A stretch of DNA of 64,000 nt from Geodermatophilus pulveris (GTDB lineage Bacteria > Actinomycetota > Actinomycetes > Mycobacteriales > Geodermatophilaceae). The position numbers were made by a program, and so were the translations under genes. The notes beneath the pieces were generated by a model. That model saw nothing but the letters and a program-made list of their open reading frames with translations. It ran no database searches and was not told the origin of the DNA. The stretch spans positions 124,001 to 188,000 of the forward strand of contig NZ_FZOO01000009.1 of the NCBI RefSeq assembly GCF_900188375.1, read 5' to 3'. The stretch's first letter is position 1, and every line of letters starts with the position of its first letter. This document shows positions 47,170 to 57,585 of this stretch, one piece after another.

Positions 47170-48822
47170 GTGACCACGACCCAGCAGGCCCCGGCCCCGG
47201 CGACCGGGCCGGACGGGCTCCCGACCCGGGGGCGCCGTCCGCTGGCCGCCGTGGCCGGGCTGCTGGCCGCCGGCGGCGCGCTGGGCGTGGGGGAGCTGGT
47301 CGCCGGCCTGGTCGGCCCGCAGTCCTCGCCGGTCGTGGCGGTGGGCGACAAGGTCATCACCCTCACCCCCGAGCCGGTCAAGGCGTTCGCGATCGCGACG
47401 TTCGGCGAGGACGACAAGATCGCCCTCGTCGTCGGCACGCTGGTCCTGATCGCCTCCTACGCCCTGGCCCTCGGCGTGCTCGCGCTGCGCCGCCGCGCGG
47501 TCGGGGTGGCCGGCATCGCGCTGTTCGGCGTGGTCGGGGCCGCCGCGGCGGTCACCGGGCCGGCCGGCGGCCCGCTGGACGCGCTGCCCGCCCTGGTCGG
47601 CGCCCTCGCCGGAGTCGCCGCGCTGCTGGCCCTGCTCGCCCCGCTCGACGCCCCGGCGCCGGCCCCGGCCGCGACCCCCGGCTCCGAGGAGGCCCCGCTC
47701 GAGCGCCTGCGCGCGGCCCTGGGTGCCGGCGACCGCAAGGGCGCCGGGCTGGACCGCCGCCGCTTCTTCCTGACCAGCGGGGCGGCCGTGGGCGCCGCCG
47801 TGGTCACCGGCGGCGCGGGCCGGCTGCTGCTGCGCCGCTTCGACGTCGGCGGCGCCCGGGCCGACCTCGTCCTCCCGCGCCCGACCTCCCCGGCCCCGGC
47901 CCTGCCCGCCGGTGCGGACCTCTCCCGGACGGTCGACGGCCTGTCGCCGCTGTTCACGGACAACCGCGAGTTCTACCGCGTCGACACCGCGATCACCGTG
48001 CCGCAGATCAGCCCGGCGGACTACCGGCTGACGCTGACCGGGATGTTCGACTCCCCCCGCAGCTACACCCTCGACGAGCTGCTCGGCCGCGACGACGTCA
48101 TCGAGCGCGACATCACCCTGACCTGCGTCTCCAACGAGGTCGGCGGCCTGCTGGCCGGCACGGCGCGCTGGCTGGGCGTCCCGCTGGGGACGATCCTCCG
48201 CGAGAACGGCATCCGGCCCGGCTCCGACCAGCTGGTCTGCCGCTCCTCGGACGGGATGACCATCGGCGCCCCGACCCGCTCGGCGCTCGAGGTCGAGGAC
48301 GCGATGCTCGCCTTCGGGATGAACGGCGAGCCGCTCCCGGTGCAGCACGGCTTCCCGGTGCGGATGCTCATCCCCGGCCTGTACGGCTACGTGTCGGCGT
48401 GCAAGTGGATGGTGGGCATCGAGGCCTCCACCTACGCCGCCTTCGACGCCTACTGGACCGAGCGCGACTGGGCCGCCCAGGCGCCGATCAAGGTCGCCTC
48501 CCGCATCGACACCCCCGCGCCGCTGCGCGCCTTCCCGGCCGGACGCCGGCCCATCGCCGGCGTCGCCTGGGCGCAGACCCGTGGCATCGCCGCCGTCGAG
48601 GTGCGGGTGGACGACGGCGGGTGGCTGCCCGCGCAGCTGTCCCCGCAGGTCGACGCGGACCTGTGGCGCCAGTGGGTGCTGCCGTACGACTTCGCCCCCG
48701 GCCCCCACCAGCTCACCGTCCGCGCGACCGGCGCCGACGGCGAGGTGCAGACCGAGCAGCGCGCCACCCCGTTCCCGGACGGCGCCAGCGGCCTGCACTC
48801 CATCCGGGTCACCGCGACCTGA
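47170..48822 (+). CDS. Five-helix molybdopterin oxidoreductase (sulphite-oxidase fold), Sec/Tat type
   Basis: 550 residues. Four hydrophobic segments (about 24-48, 83-105, 110-130, 138-159) precede an internal twin-arginine motif DRRRFFLTSG (196-201) and a fifth helix, then a sulphite-oxidase-type domain: Cys319 in TLTCVSNEVGG ligates molybdenum, with FPVRMLIPGLYGYVSACKW and a C-terminal dimerisation domain (VAWAQTRGIAAVEVRVDDGGW). This matches actinobacterial polytopic proteins in which Sec inserts the first helices and Tat exports the cofactor domain (SCO3746-like). Substrate unknown. GTG start without a good ribosome-binding site. Followed by two fasciclin lipoproteins. Confidence 0.85.
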   Translation: MTTTQQAPAPATGPDGLPTRGRRPLAAVAGLLAAGGALGVGELVAGLVGPQSSPVVAVGDKVITLTPEPVKAFAIATFGEDDKIALVVGTLVLIASYALALGVLALRRRAVGVAGIALFGVVGAAAAVTGPAGGPLDALPALVGALAGVAALLALLAPLDAPAPAPAATPGSEEAPLERLRAALGAGDRKGAGLDRRRFFLTSGAAVGAAVVTGGAGRLLLRRFDVGGARADLVLPRPTSPAPALPAGADLSRTVDGLSPLFTDNREFYRVDTAITVPQISPADYRLTLTGMFDSPRSYTLDELLGRDDVIERDITLTCVSNEVGGLLAGTARWLGVPLGTILRENGIRPGSDQLVCRSSDGMTIGAPTRSALEVEDAMLAFGMNGEPLPVQHGFPVRMLIPGLYGYVSACKWMVGIEASTYAAFDAYWTERDWAAQAPIKVASRIDTPAPLRAFPAGRRPIAGVAWAQTRGIAAVEVRVDDGGWLPAQLSPQVDADLWRQWVLPYDFAPGPHQLTVRATGADGEVQTEQRATPFPDGASGLHSIRVTAT

Positions 48823-48923
48823 CCCATCCCCGGACCCGCCTCGGCCCCGCCGCAGGCGCGACCCCGACCCGCTCCCGGGCCGGGGCCAGGACCCCCGCAC
48901 GACGACGACGAAGGAGCACCCCC

Positions 48924-49604
48924 GTGACCAGCACCCGCCTCACGCGCACCGCCCTGCTGACCGCTGCCTCGGCTCTCGCCCTGACCATGACCGCCTGTGG
49001 CGCCGAGGAGGCCGCGACCGACACCGCGGACAGCGCCGGCAGCGCGGCCAGCAGCGCCGCCGGCGGCGGCTCGAGCTCGTCGGCGCCGTCGAGCAGCGCG
49101 ATGCCCATGTCCGAGGAGCCCTTCGGCGAGGGCTGCGCCGCCGTCCCGGCCGACGGTGAGGGCAGCTTCCAGGGGATGACCGACGACCCGGTCGCCACCG
49201 CCGCCAGCAACAACCCGGCGCTGTCCACCCTGGTGCAGGCCGTCACCGCCGCCAACCTGGGCGACACGCTGAACAGCGCGCAGGACATCACCGTCATCGC
49301 GCCGGCCAACCCGGCCTTCGAGGCCCTGCCGCCGGAGACCCTGCAGGCCGTGCTGGCCGACAACGCCCAGCTGACCGCGATCCTGACCCACCACGTGCTG
49401 CAGGGCCGGCTCTCCCCGGACCAGCTGGCCGGTGAGCAGACCGACATCAACGGCGACCCGGTGACCATCACCGGCTCCGGCGAGATGTTCACCATCGACG
49501 GCACCGTCACCGGCACGCCGGCGTCGGTCATCTGCGGCAACGTGCAGACGGCGAACGCCACCGTCTACATCGTCGACCAGGTCCTGGCCCCGCCGGCCGC
49601 CTGA
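48924..49604 (+). CDS. Fasciclin (FAS1) domain lipoprotein 1
   Basis: 226 residues. Lipoprotein signal with lipobox LTMTAC (Cys25), a Ser/Ala-rich linker to about 75, and one FAS1 domain (NPALSTLVQAVTAANLGDTL, ITVIAPANPAFEALPPETL, AILTHHVLQGRLSP, ATVYIVDQVLAPPA). GTG start with AAGGAG eight bases upstream. FAS1 proteins of the MPB70 type are secreted or membrane-linked; function in bacteria is uncertain. Paired with the molybdoprotein upstream and a paralogue downstream. Confidence 0.9.
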   Translation: MTSTRLTRTALLTAASALALTMTACGAEEAATDTADSAGSAASSAAGGGSSSSAPSSSAMPMSEEPFGEGCAAVPADGEGSFQGMTDDPVATAASNNPALSTLVQAVTAANLGDTLNSAQDITVIAPANPAFEALPPETLQAVLADNAQLTAILTHHVLQGRLSPDQLAGEQTDINGDPVTITGSGEMFTIDGTVTGTPASVICGNVQTANATVYIVDQVLAPPAA

Positions 49605-49640
49605 TCGAGGACCCCCTGCCCCTCCGCAGGGAGGTCGCGC

Positions 49641-49677
49641 GCTGCGGCCGTCGTCCACCCGGACGGCGGCCCGCAGC
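49641..49677 (+). terminator. Imperfect hairpin between the two fasciclin genes
   Basis: GCTGCGGCCGTCGTCC (49641-49656) pairs with GGACGGCGGCCCGCAGC (49661-49677), one bulge and one mismatch, loop of four. Located 37 bases after the first fasciclin stop, so it may limit readthrough into the second. Confidence 0.5.
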
Positions 49678-49767
49678 CGCGATCCGGGCGCTGCACCGCG
49701 CCGTTGCCGGGAACGGCGGGCCCCGGCGGTGATGATGTCGGCGCCCCCGACGAAGGAGCCCCGCCCC

Positions 49768-50460
49768 GTGACCGGCACCCCGATCCGCCGCACCCAGCTC
49801 GCCGCCGCCGCCGTGCTGGCGCTGTCGCTGCCCGGCTGCGGGTCCGACGAACCGGCCGGCGACGTCCCGGCCGCGAGCGGTGCGCCCACGACCGCCACCG
49901 CCCCGGAGAGCACCGCCCCGGGGAGCACCGCCCCGGGGAGCGCCGCCCCGGCGGAGCCGACCGGCCTGTTCGGGGCCGGCTGCGCCGGGCTGCCCGCCGA
50001 GGGGCCGGGCAGCCCGGCCGCCCTGGCCGCCACTCCCGCCGCGGCCGCGATGGCGGCCGTCCCCGGGCTGGCCGGCACGACGGGCGCCGTGCGCGCCGCC
50101 TCGCTGTCGGCGTCCCTGGACGCCACCCGCGACCTCACCGTGCTCGCCCCGGTCAACGAGGCGTTCGGCGCCGTCCCGCCCGCGACGCTGGACCCGCTGC
50201 TGGCCGACACCCCGCGGCTGACCGCCCTGGTCACCCACCACGTCATCGCCCGGCGGCTGGAGCCCGGCGAGCTGGCCGGCACGCACACCACCCTCGCCGG
50301 GGGGCAGGTCACCGTCGAGGGCGCCGGCGAGGCCTTCACGATCAGCGCCGACCAGACGGTGCTCGGCGCCGCCGACGCGCGGGTGATCTGCGGCAACATC
50401 GCGACGGTCAACGCCACGGTCTACGTCGTCGACCAGGTGCTCACCCCACCGGCCGGCTGA
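49768..50460 (+). CDS. Fasciclin (FAS1) domain lipoprotein 2
   Basis: 230 residues. Lipobox LSLPGC (Cys24), Pro/Thr/Ala-rich linker with three STAPGS-like repeats, and one FAS1 domain with LTVLAPVNEAFGAVPPATL, ALVTHHVIARRLEP and ATVYVVDQVLTPPA. Clearly a duplicate of the preceding gene: both share GAGC or GEGC before the domain, ICGN near the end, and the closing YxVDQVL. GTG 49768 follows AAGGAG; an in-frame ATG at 49729 would add 13 residues before the signal. Confidence 0.88.
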   Translation: MTGTPIRRTQLAAAAVLALSLPGCGSDEPAGDVPAASGAPTTATAPESTAPGSTAPGSAAPAEPTGLFGAGCAGLPAEGPGSPAALAATPAAAAMAAVPGLAGTTGAVRAASLSASLDATRDLTVLAPVNEAFGAVPPATLDPLLADTPRLTALVTHHVIARRLEPGELAGTHTTLAGGQVTVEGAGEAFTISADQTVLGAADARVICGNIATVNATVYVVDQVLTPPAG

Positions 50461-50483
50461 CGTGCGGCCCGCGCCGTCGTCAG

Positions 50484-50489
50484 TAGGGT
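50484..50489 (+). promoter_or_regulatory. Candidate leaderless -10 of pyrE (TAGGGT)
   Basis: TAGGGT is seven bases before the pyrE ATG, and no Shine-Dalgarno sequence exists. The same hexamer stands eight bases before purD. Confidence 0.45.
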
Positions 50490-50496
50490 CGCCCCC

Positions 50497-51051
50497 ATGA
50501 CGGCCCCGCCCGCCCACCCCGACCGCGACCGGCTGCTCGAGCTGGTCGTGGAGCTCGCCGTCGTGCACGGGCGGGTCACGCTGTCCTCGGGGCAGGAGGC
50601 GGACTGGTACATCGACCTGCGCCGGCTGACGCTGCACCACGAGGGTGCCCCGCTGGTCGGGCGGGTCATGCGCCAGCTCACCGGCGACCTGCGCTACGAC
50701 GTCGTCGGCGGGCTCACCCTGGGCGCGGACCCGGTGGCCACCGCGATGCTGCACGCGGCCGCCGCGGGGGAGGGCTTCCTGGACGCCTGCGTGGTCCGCA
50801 AGACCGGCAAGGCCCACGGCCTGCAGCGGCGGATCGAGGGCCCGGACGTCGGCGGCCGCACGGTGCTCGTGGTCGAGGACGTCTCCACCACCGGATCCAG
50901 CCCGCTGGCCGCCGTCGAGGCGCTGCGCGAGGCCGGCGCCGAGCCGATCGCGGTCGCGGTGGTCGTGGACCGCGGGGGGCGGGCCGCGGTCGAGGCGGCC
51001 GGCCTGGAGTACCGGGCCGCCTTCACCCTCGCCGACCTCGGTCTGCGCTAG
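50497..51051 (+). CDS. pyrE: Orotate phosphoribosyltransferase
   Basis: 184 residues. Makes OMP from orotate and PRPP in UMP biosynthesis. Motifs: FTLSSG-like VTLSSGQEADWYIDLR, VVGGLTLGADPVATAML, VVRKTGKAHG (catalytic Lys loop) and the PRPP site VLVVEDVSTTGSSPL. No ribosome-binding site; likely leaderless. Precedes fba as in mycobacteria, where the two genes are close. Confidence 0.95.
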   Translation: MTAPPAHPDRDRLLELVVELAVVHGRVTLSSGQEADWYIDLRRLTLHHEGAPLVGRVMRQLTGDLRYDVVGGLTLGADPVATAMLHAAAAGEGFLDACVVRKTGKAHGLQRRIEGPDVGGRTVLVVEDVSTTGSSPLAAVEALREAGAEPIAVAVVVDRGGRAAVEAAGLEYRAAFTLADLGLR

Positions 51052-51140
51052 GCCGGCCGGGTGGCGGGGTGTCGCGGCCGCTGGGCCGGGCGCGATACTG
51101 GCCGCCGGACCCGCGCCGCCCGACCCGAGGAGCACCCCGC

Positions 51141-52175
51141 ATGCCCATCGCGACCCCCGAGGTCTACGCCGACATGATCGCCCGGGCGAAGGAGGGCGGC
51201 TTCGCGTACCCGGCGATCAACTGCACGTCCTCGGAGACGGTCAACGCCGCGCTGCGCGGGTTCGCCGACGCCGGCAGCGACGGGATCATCCAGTTCTCCA
51301 CCGGCGGGGCGGAGTTCGCCTCCGGCACCCGGGTCAAGGACATGGTCACCGGAGCCGTCGCGCTGGCCGAGTTCGCGCACGTCGTCGCGGAGAAGTACCC
51401 GGTCAACGTCGCGCTGCACACCGACCACTGCCCCAAGGACAAGCTGGACGCCTACGTGCGCCCGCTGGTCGCGCTGTCCAAGGACCGGGTGGACGCCGGC
51501 CAGGCGCCGCTGTTCCAGTCGCACATGTGGGACGGCTCGGCGATCGAGCTCACCGAGAACCTGGACATCGCCGAGGACCTGATGGAGAGGTGCGCGGCCG
51601 CCAAGATCGTCCTGGAGCTGGAGATCGGCATCGTGGGCGGCGAGGAGGACGGCGTCGTCGCCGAGATCAACGAGAAGCTGTACACCGCCGACGGCGACTT
51701 CCTGCGCACCGCCCAGCAGCTCGGCCTCGGCGAGCGCGGCGTGTACCTGCTCGCGGCCACCTTCGGCAACGTGCACGGCGTCTACAAGCCCGGCAACGTC
51801 AAGCTGCGGCCCGACGTGCTCGAGCGCGGGCAGGCCATCGTGGCCAAGGAGTTCAACCTCGGGGACGGCGCCAAGCCCTTCAACCTGGTCTTCCACGGCG
51901 GCTCGGGGTCCGCGCAGGAGGAGATCCGCGAGGCGCTGTCCTACGGCGTGGTGAAGATGAACGTCGACACCGACACCCAGTACGCCTTCACCCGGCCGAT
52001 CGCCGGGCACGTGTTCGCCAACTACGACGGCGTCCTCAAGGTCGACGGCGAGGTCGGCAACAAGAAGGCCTACGACCCGCGCACCTACATGAAGCTCGCC
52101 GAGACCAACATGGCCGCGCGCGTCGTCGAGGCGTGCGAGGACCTGCTGTCGGCCGGCCAGTCGCAGGCCGCCTGA
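51141..52175 (+). CDS. fbaA: Class II fructose-bisphosphate aldolase
   Basis: 344 residues. Zinc-dependent aldolase of glycolysis/gluconeogenesis. Family motifs: FAYPAINCTSSETVNAAL, the catalytic Asp95/zinc His96 in ALHTDHCPKDK, EIGIVGGEEDGV, ATFGNVHGVYKPGNVKL (zinc His) and VFHGGSGS (zinc His). Class IIA length. ATG start after GAGGAG, with an upstream TACTGG possible -10. The DUF3151 gene follows at 78 bp. Confidence 0.96.
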   Translation: MPIATPEVYADMIARAKEGGFAYPAINCTSSETVNAALRGFADAGSDGIIQFSTGGAEFASGTRVKDMVTGAVALAEFAHVVAEKYPVNVALHTDHCPKDKLDAYVRPLVALSKDRVDAGQAPLFQSHMWDGSAIELTENLDIAEDLMERCAAAKIVLELEIGIVGGEEDGVVAEINEKLYTADGDFLRTAQQLGLGERGVYLLAATFGNVHGVYKPGNVKLRPDVLERGQAIVAKEFNLGDGAKPFNLVFHGGSGSAQEEIREALSYGVVKMNVDTDTQYAFTRPIAGHVFANYDGVLKVDGEVGNKKAYDPRTYMKLAETNMAARVVEACEDLLSAGQSQAA

Positions 52176-52253
52176 CGTGACCGAGCTCGCGAGGTCACGA
52201 GTGGACACGGCGGGGCGGCCCAGCGAGCCGACGAGCGCCAGCGAGGAGACCTG

Positions 52254-52661
52254 ATGGGGCACCCGCACCACAACCTGCTCGGCGAGCCCCCGGCGACCCT
52301 GCTGCCGGGCGCCCCGGAGGCCGAGGCGGCCCTCGCCGCGGGCACCCCGCCGGCGCAGGTGGCCGCCGGCCACCCCACGGTGAGCGCGGCCTGGGCAGCG
52401 CTGGCGGAGGAGGCCATCGCGGACGGGCGCACCATCGAGGCCTATGCCTACGCCCGCACCGGCTACCACCGCGGGCTGGACGCGCTGCGCCGCAACGGCT
52501 GGAAGGGCCACGGGCCGGTGCCGTGGTCGCACGAGCCCAACCGCGGCTTCCTGCGCTGCGTGACGGTGCTGGCCCGCGCCGCCGAGGCGATCGGCGAGAC
52601 CGACGAGCAGGAGCGCTGCACCCAGCTGCTGCGCGACTGCGACCCCTCGCTGGCGCCGTGA
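52254..52661 (+). CDS. DUF3151 family protein
   Basis: 135 residues. Starts HHNLLGEPPATLLP and continues with a helical domain AWAALAEEAIADGRTIEAYAYARTGYHRGLDALRRNGWKGHGPVPWSHEPNRGFLRC, matching the actinobacterial DUF3151 family usually found next to fbaA. Tetratricopeptide-like helices; function unknown. ATG preceded by GAGGAG. Confidence 0.88.
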   Translation: MGHPHHNLLGEPPATLLPGAPEAEAALAAGTPPAQVAAGHPTVSAAWAALAEEAIADGRTIEAYAYARTGYHRGLDALRRNGWKGHGPVPWSHEPNRGFLRCVTVLARAAEAIGETDEQERCTQLLRDCDPSLAP

Positions 52662-52802
52662 CCCCTGCGGGCGGCTGAGCCGTCCCGCCGCCCGAGGTCA
52701 CCCTGCGTGAGGCCGCGGCGGTGAACGCGCGGTCGGGCCCGGACACCGGCTACTCTCCGTCCCCGGCGTCCGGCCCGGACGCCCTTTCCGCGGAGGTGCC
52801 GC

Positions 52803-52946
52803 ATGGCCACCCTGCTCTGGATCCTCGCCGTCGTCCTCGTCGTCGCCGGCATCGTCGCGATCGTCCGCCGCCAGGTGCTGTGGGGCGTCGTGCTGATCGT
52901 CGTGGGCCTGCTCGTCGGCCCGGGGGGTGTCAGCGTCTTCACCTGA
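52803..52946 (+). CDS. GPGG-motif small membrane protein
   Basis: 47 residues: MATLLWILAVVLVVAGI, RRQ, VLWGVVLIVVGLLVG, PGGVSVFT. Two hydrophobic hairpin helices separated by an Arg-Arg turn, ending in GPGG. This is the pattern of the GPGG small membrane proteins of actinobacteria (function unknown). ATG with GGAGG seven bases upstream; a TACTCT (about 52751-52756) could be the -10. Missed by length cut-offs in gene calling. Confidence 0.75.
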   Translation: MATLLWILAVVLVVAGIVAIVRRQVLWGVVLIVVGLLVGPGGVSVFT

Positions 52947-52953
52947 GGGAGGA

Positions 52954-53004
52954 CCTCCCTGCCCCCCACCACTGGCAGGCTCGTGGCGGGCCCCTGCAGG
53001 GAGG
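52954..53004. terminator. Weak inverted repeat between GPGG gene and the next minus-strand gene
   Basis: CCTCCCTGC (52954-52962) and GCAGGGAGG (52996-53004) are perfect 9-base arms with a 33-nt loop, between convergent genes. The long loop makes it a weaker terminator candidate than the others in the window. Confidence 0.4.
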
Positions 53005-53020
53005 CCGCACGCTCGGGTCG

Positions 53021-54992
<1,972 letters not shown>

Positions 54993-54999
54993 ACCCGGC

Positions 55000-56070
55000 T
55001 CAGCGCAGGCCGGGCACCGCTCCGGACCGGGACGACGTCCGGCTGGGGCGCGGGCTGTAGAGCTCGGCCCGGGCCGCCACGGCGATCTCCGGGGCGTCGG
55101 TGATCAGCCCGTCGACGCCGAGCGCGAGCAACAGGCGGGCCTCGGTGCGCATGTCACCGGTGCCGCTCGGGGCCTCTCCGCGGCGCAGGTGCCGGGGCAG
55201 GAAGGCGTTCTCCGGGCGCAGCGTCCACGGGACGACGAGCAGCCCGGCGCGGTGGGCCTGGGCGATGAGGCCGGAGACACCGGTCATCGCCTGGTCCGCG
55301 TCACGCAGCAGGATGCGGTGGCGGCTCGGGGCGATGCCCTGGGCGTAGGTGCTGACCTCGCGGAGGCCGGCCGGGGTGACCAGGTGGTCGTCGCAGCCGG
55401 CGTCGTCCACCAGCTGCAGCATCGTCGGCCCGCGGTGCCCCAGGTCGGCCCGCAGCCGGCGCAGCGCGGCGGCGTCGAAGGACTGCACGACGACCGTGCC
55501 GTCCGGGCCGGCCGACCCGAGGCGGCGCAGCTCGGCGGCGACCAGCTCGGCCATCGGCACGCCGGCCTCGTGGTCGAACCAGCTGGGCTTCTTCAGCTCG
55601 GCCAGCACCCGGACCTGCCGGTCGGCGGTGGAGCGGCGCCGGGCGATGCCGACCACGTCGGCGAGGGTGAGGATGCCCTCCCGGCCGTCGTAGGTGGTGT
55701 TCAGGGGGCGCAGCGCCGGCATCCGCTCGACGGTGCGCAGCGTGCGCAGCTCGGCGAGGGTGAAGTCCTCGGTGAACCAGCCGGTGCGCTCGCGGCCGTC
55801 GACGACGCGGGTGGTGCGTCGGTCGGCGAACTCCGGCCGGCCGGCGACGTCGGTGGAGTGCGAGAGCTCGTTCTCGTGCCGGACGACGAGCGCACCGTCG
55901 CGGCTGACCACGACGTCGGGCTCGACCAGGTCGGCCCCGAGGTCGATGGCCAGCTCGAAGCTGGCCGTGGTGTGCTCGGGTCGGTAGGCCGTGGCCCCTC
56001 GGTGGCCCACCACGACAGGGCGGCCGGGACGCATGGGCGCGAGTGCTGACGGCACCGCGGTCGCGTGCAT
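55000..56070 (-). CDS. Glycerophosphodiester phosphodiesterase (GDPD)
   Basis: 356 residues. TIM-barrel [24 protein letters not shown] with catalytic His and Glu, [23 protein letters not shown] with the metal-binding Glu and Asp and the second catalytic His, and ending [14 protein letters not shown]-like [13 protein letters not shown]. Releases glycerol-3-phosphate from glycerophosphodiesters. No Sec signal, so probably cytoplasmic. ATG 56070 has a weak AGAGGA; ATG 56034 and 56184 are alternatives. Divergent from purD. Confidence 0.88.
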   Translation of the reverse strand: MHATAVPSALAPMRPGRPVVVGHRGATAYRPEHTTASFELAIDLGADLVEPDVVVSRDGALVVRHENELSHSTDVAGRPEFADRRTTRVVDGRERTGWFTEDFTLAELRTLRTVERMPALRPLNTTYDGREGILTLADVVGIARRRSTADRQVRVLAELKKPSWFDHEAGVPMAELVAAELRRLGSAGPDGTVVVQSFDAAALRRLRADLGHRGPTMLQLVDDAGCDDHLVTPAGLREVSTYAQGIAPSRHRILLRDADQAMTGVSGLIAQAHRAGLLVVPWTLRPENAFLPRHLRRGEAPSGTGDMRTEARLLLALGVDGLITDAPEIAVAARAELYSPRPSRTSSRSGAVPGLR

Positions 56071-56269
56071 GTCCTCTACAACACCCGAGGCAGGTGTCGG
56101 GACGGCGAACGCGCGCCGACCGGTCGTGCACGATCCGGCGGACAGCGCGTTGACCTGCGACTCGTCCGTCTCCACGTGTCTCATCTCACACACATCGGCG
56201 GGTCGGCCCGTCGGCTTGAGCCGTCGGCCGGCGGGTCGCGCGCCGGGCGGTTGCGGGGCGGCCGGTCGG

Positions 56270-56275
56270 TAGGGT
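56270..56275 (+). promoter_or_regulatory. Candidate leaderless -10 of purD (TAGGGT)
   Basis: TAGGGT lies eight bases before the purD GTG; no Shine-Dalgarno sequence. Identical to the hexamer before pyrE. Confidence 0.45.
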
Positions 56276-56283
56276 CCGCGTCC

Positions 56284-57540
56284 GTGCGCGTGCTCGTGAT
56301 CGGCTCCGGTGCCCGGGAGCACGCCCTGTGCGTCGCTCTGTCCTCCGACCCCGCGGTCACCGCGCTGTCCTGCGCCCCGGGCAACGCCGGCACCGCCCGG
56401 GTCGCCGAGCCCGCGGCCGTCGACGCCGCCGACCCGGTCGCGGTCGCCGCGCTGGCCGCGTCCTGGCGGGCCGACCTGGTCGTCGTCGGGCCGGAGGTGC
56501 CCCTGGTCGCCGGCGCCGCCGACGCGGTCCGCGACGCCGGCATCCCCTGCTTCGGCCCGTCGGCGCAGGCCGCGCAGCTCGAGGGCAGCAAGTCCTTCGC
56601 CAAGCACGTCATGGCCGCCGCCGGCGTCCCGACCGCCCGGTCCTGGCCGGTCGGGGGTGCGGCGGAGCTGGAGACCGCGCTGGACGAGGCGGGACCGCCG
56701 TTCGTGGTGAAGGACGACGGCCTCGCCGCCGGCAAGGGCGTCGTCGTGACCACCGATCGGGACGCCGCCGTCGCGCACGGGCACCGCGTGCTGGACGCCG
56801 GCGGCGCGGTGCTCGTCGAGGAGTTCCTCGACGGCCCGGAGGTGTCGCTGTTCGCCGTCACCGACGGGACGACGGTGCTGCCGCTGCTGCCCGCGCAGGA
56901 CGCCAAGCGCCGCGACGACGGCGACGCCGGGCCCAACACCGGCGGCATGGGCGCCTACGCCCCGCTGCCCTGGGCACCCCCCGGGCTGGTCGACGAGGTG
57001 CTGGCCACCGTGCTGCAGCCGACGGTCGACGAGATGGCCCGCCGCGGGGAGCCGTTCTCCGGCCTGCTCTACGCCGGCCTGGCGCTGACCTCCCGCGGGC
57101 TGCGGGTGGTGGAGTTCAACGCCCGCTTCGGCGACCCGGAGACCCAGGTGGTGCTGCCGCTGCTGGAGACGCCGCTGGCCGGGCTGCTGCACGCCGCGGC
57201 CACCGGCACGCTGGCCGGGCACCCGCCGCTGCGCTGGCTCGACGGGGCCGCGGTCACCGTCGTCGTGGCCGCCCCCGGCTACCCCGAGCGGCCGCGCACC
57301 GGCGACCCGGTCACCGGTGCCGACGGCGAGGGCGTGCTGCACGCGGGCACCACCGTGGACGCCGAGGGGACGGTGCGCTCCTCCGGCGGGCGGGTGCTCG
57401 CGGTCACCGCCGTCGGCGCGGACCTCGCCGCCGCCCGCCAGTCGGCCTACGAGCGGGTCGCCGGGGTGCGGCTGGCCGGCGCGCACTGGCGCACCGACAT
57501 CGCGCTGGCCGCGGTCGAGGGGCGGATCACCGTCGACTGA
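56284..57540 (+). CDS. purD: Phosphoribosylamine--glycine ligase (GAR synthetase)
   Basis: 418 residues. Second step of de novo purine synthesis. N domain [17 protein letters not shown]-grasp with [40 protein letters not shown], and [10 protein letters not shown], and [15 protein letters not shown] with metal ligands. Complete. GTG start, likely leaderless. Start of a plus-strand purine gene run. Confidence 0.96.
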   Translation: MRVLVIGSGAREHALCVALSSDPAVTALSCAPGNAGTARVAEPAAVDAADPVAVAALAASWRADLVVVGPEVPLVAGAADAVRDAGIPCFGPSAQAAQLEGSKSFAKHVMAAAGVPTARSWPVGGAAELETALDEAGPPFVVKDDGLAAGKGVVVTTDRDAAVAHGHRVLDAGGAVLVEEFLDGPEVSLFAVTDGTTVLPLLPAQDAKRRDDGDAGPNTGGMGAYAPLPWAPPGLVDEVLATVLQPTVDEMARRGEPFSGLLYAGLALTSRGLRVVEFNARFGDPETQVVLPLLETPLAGLLHAAATGTLAGHPPLRWLDGAAVTVVVAAPGYPERPRTGDPVTGADGEGVLHAGTTVDAEGTVRSSGGRVLAVTAVGADLAAARQSAYERVAGVRLAGAHWRTDIALAAVEGRITVD

Positions 57541-57585
57541 GCCGGCGCGGGAGACTGGCGGCGTGGTGCGACGAGCGGACGAGCG

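Noticed and set aside
56071-56184. 38-residue N-terminal extension of the GDPD protein
   Set aside because: The extension has no ribosome-binding site and no signal-peptide features, and the family starts near VVVGHRG.
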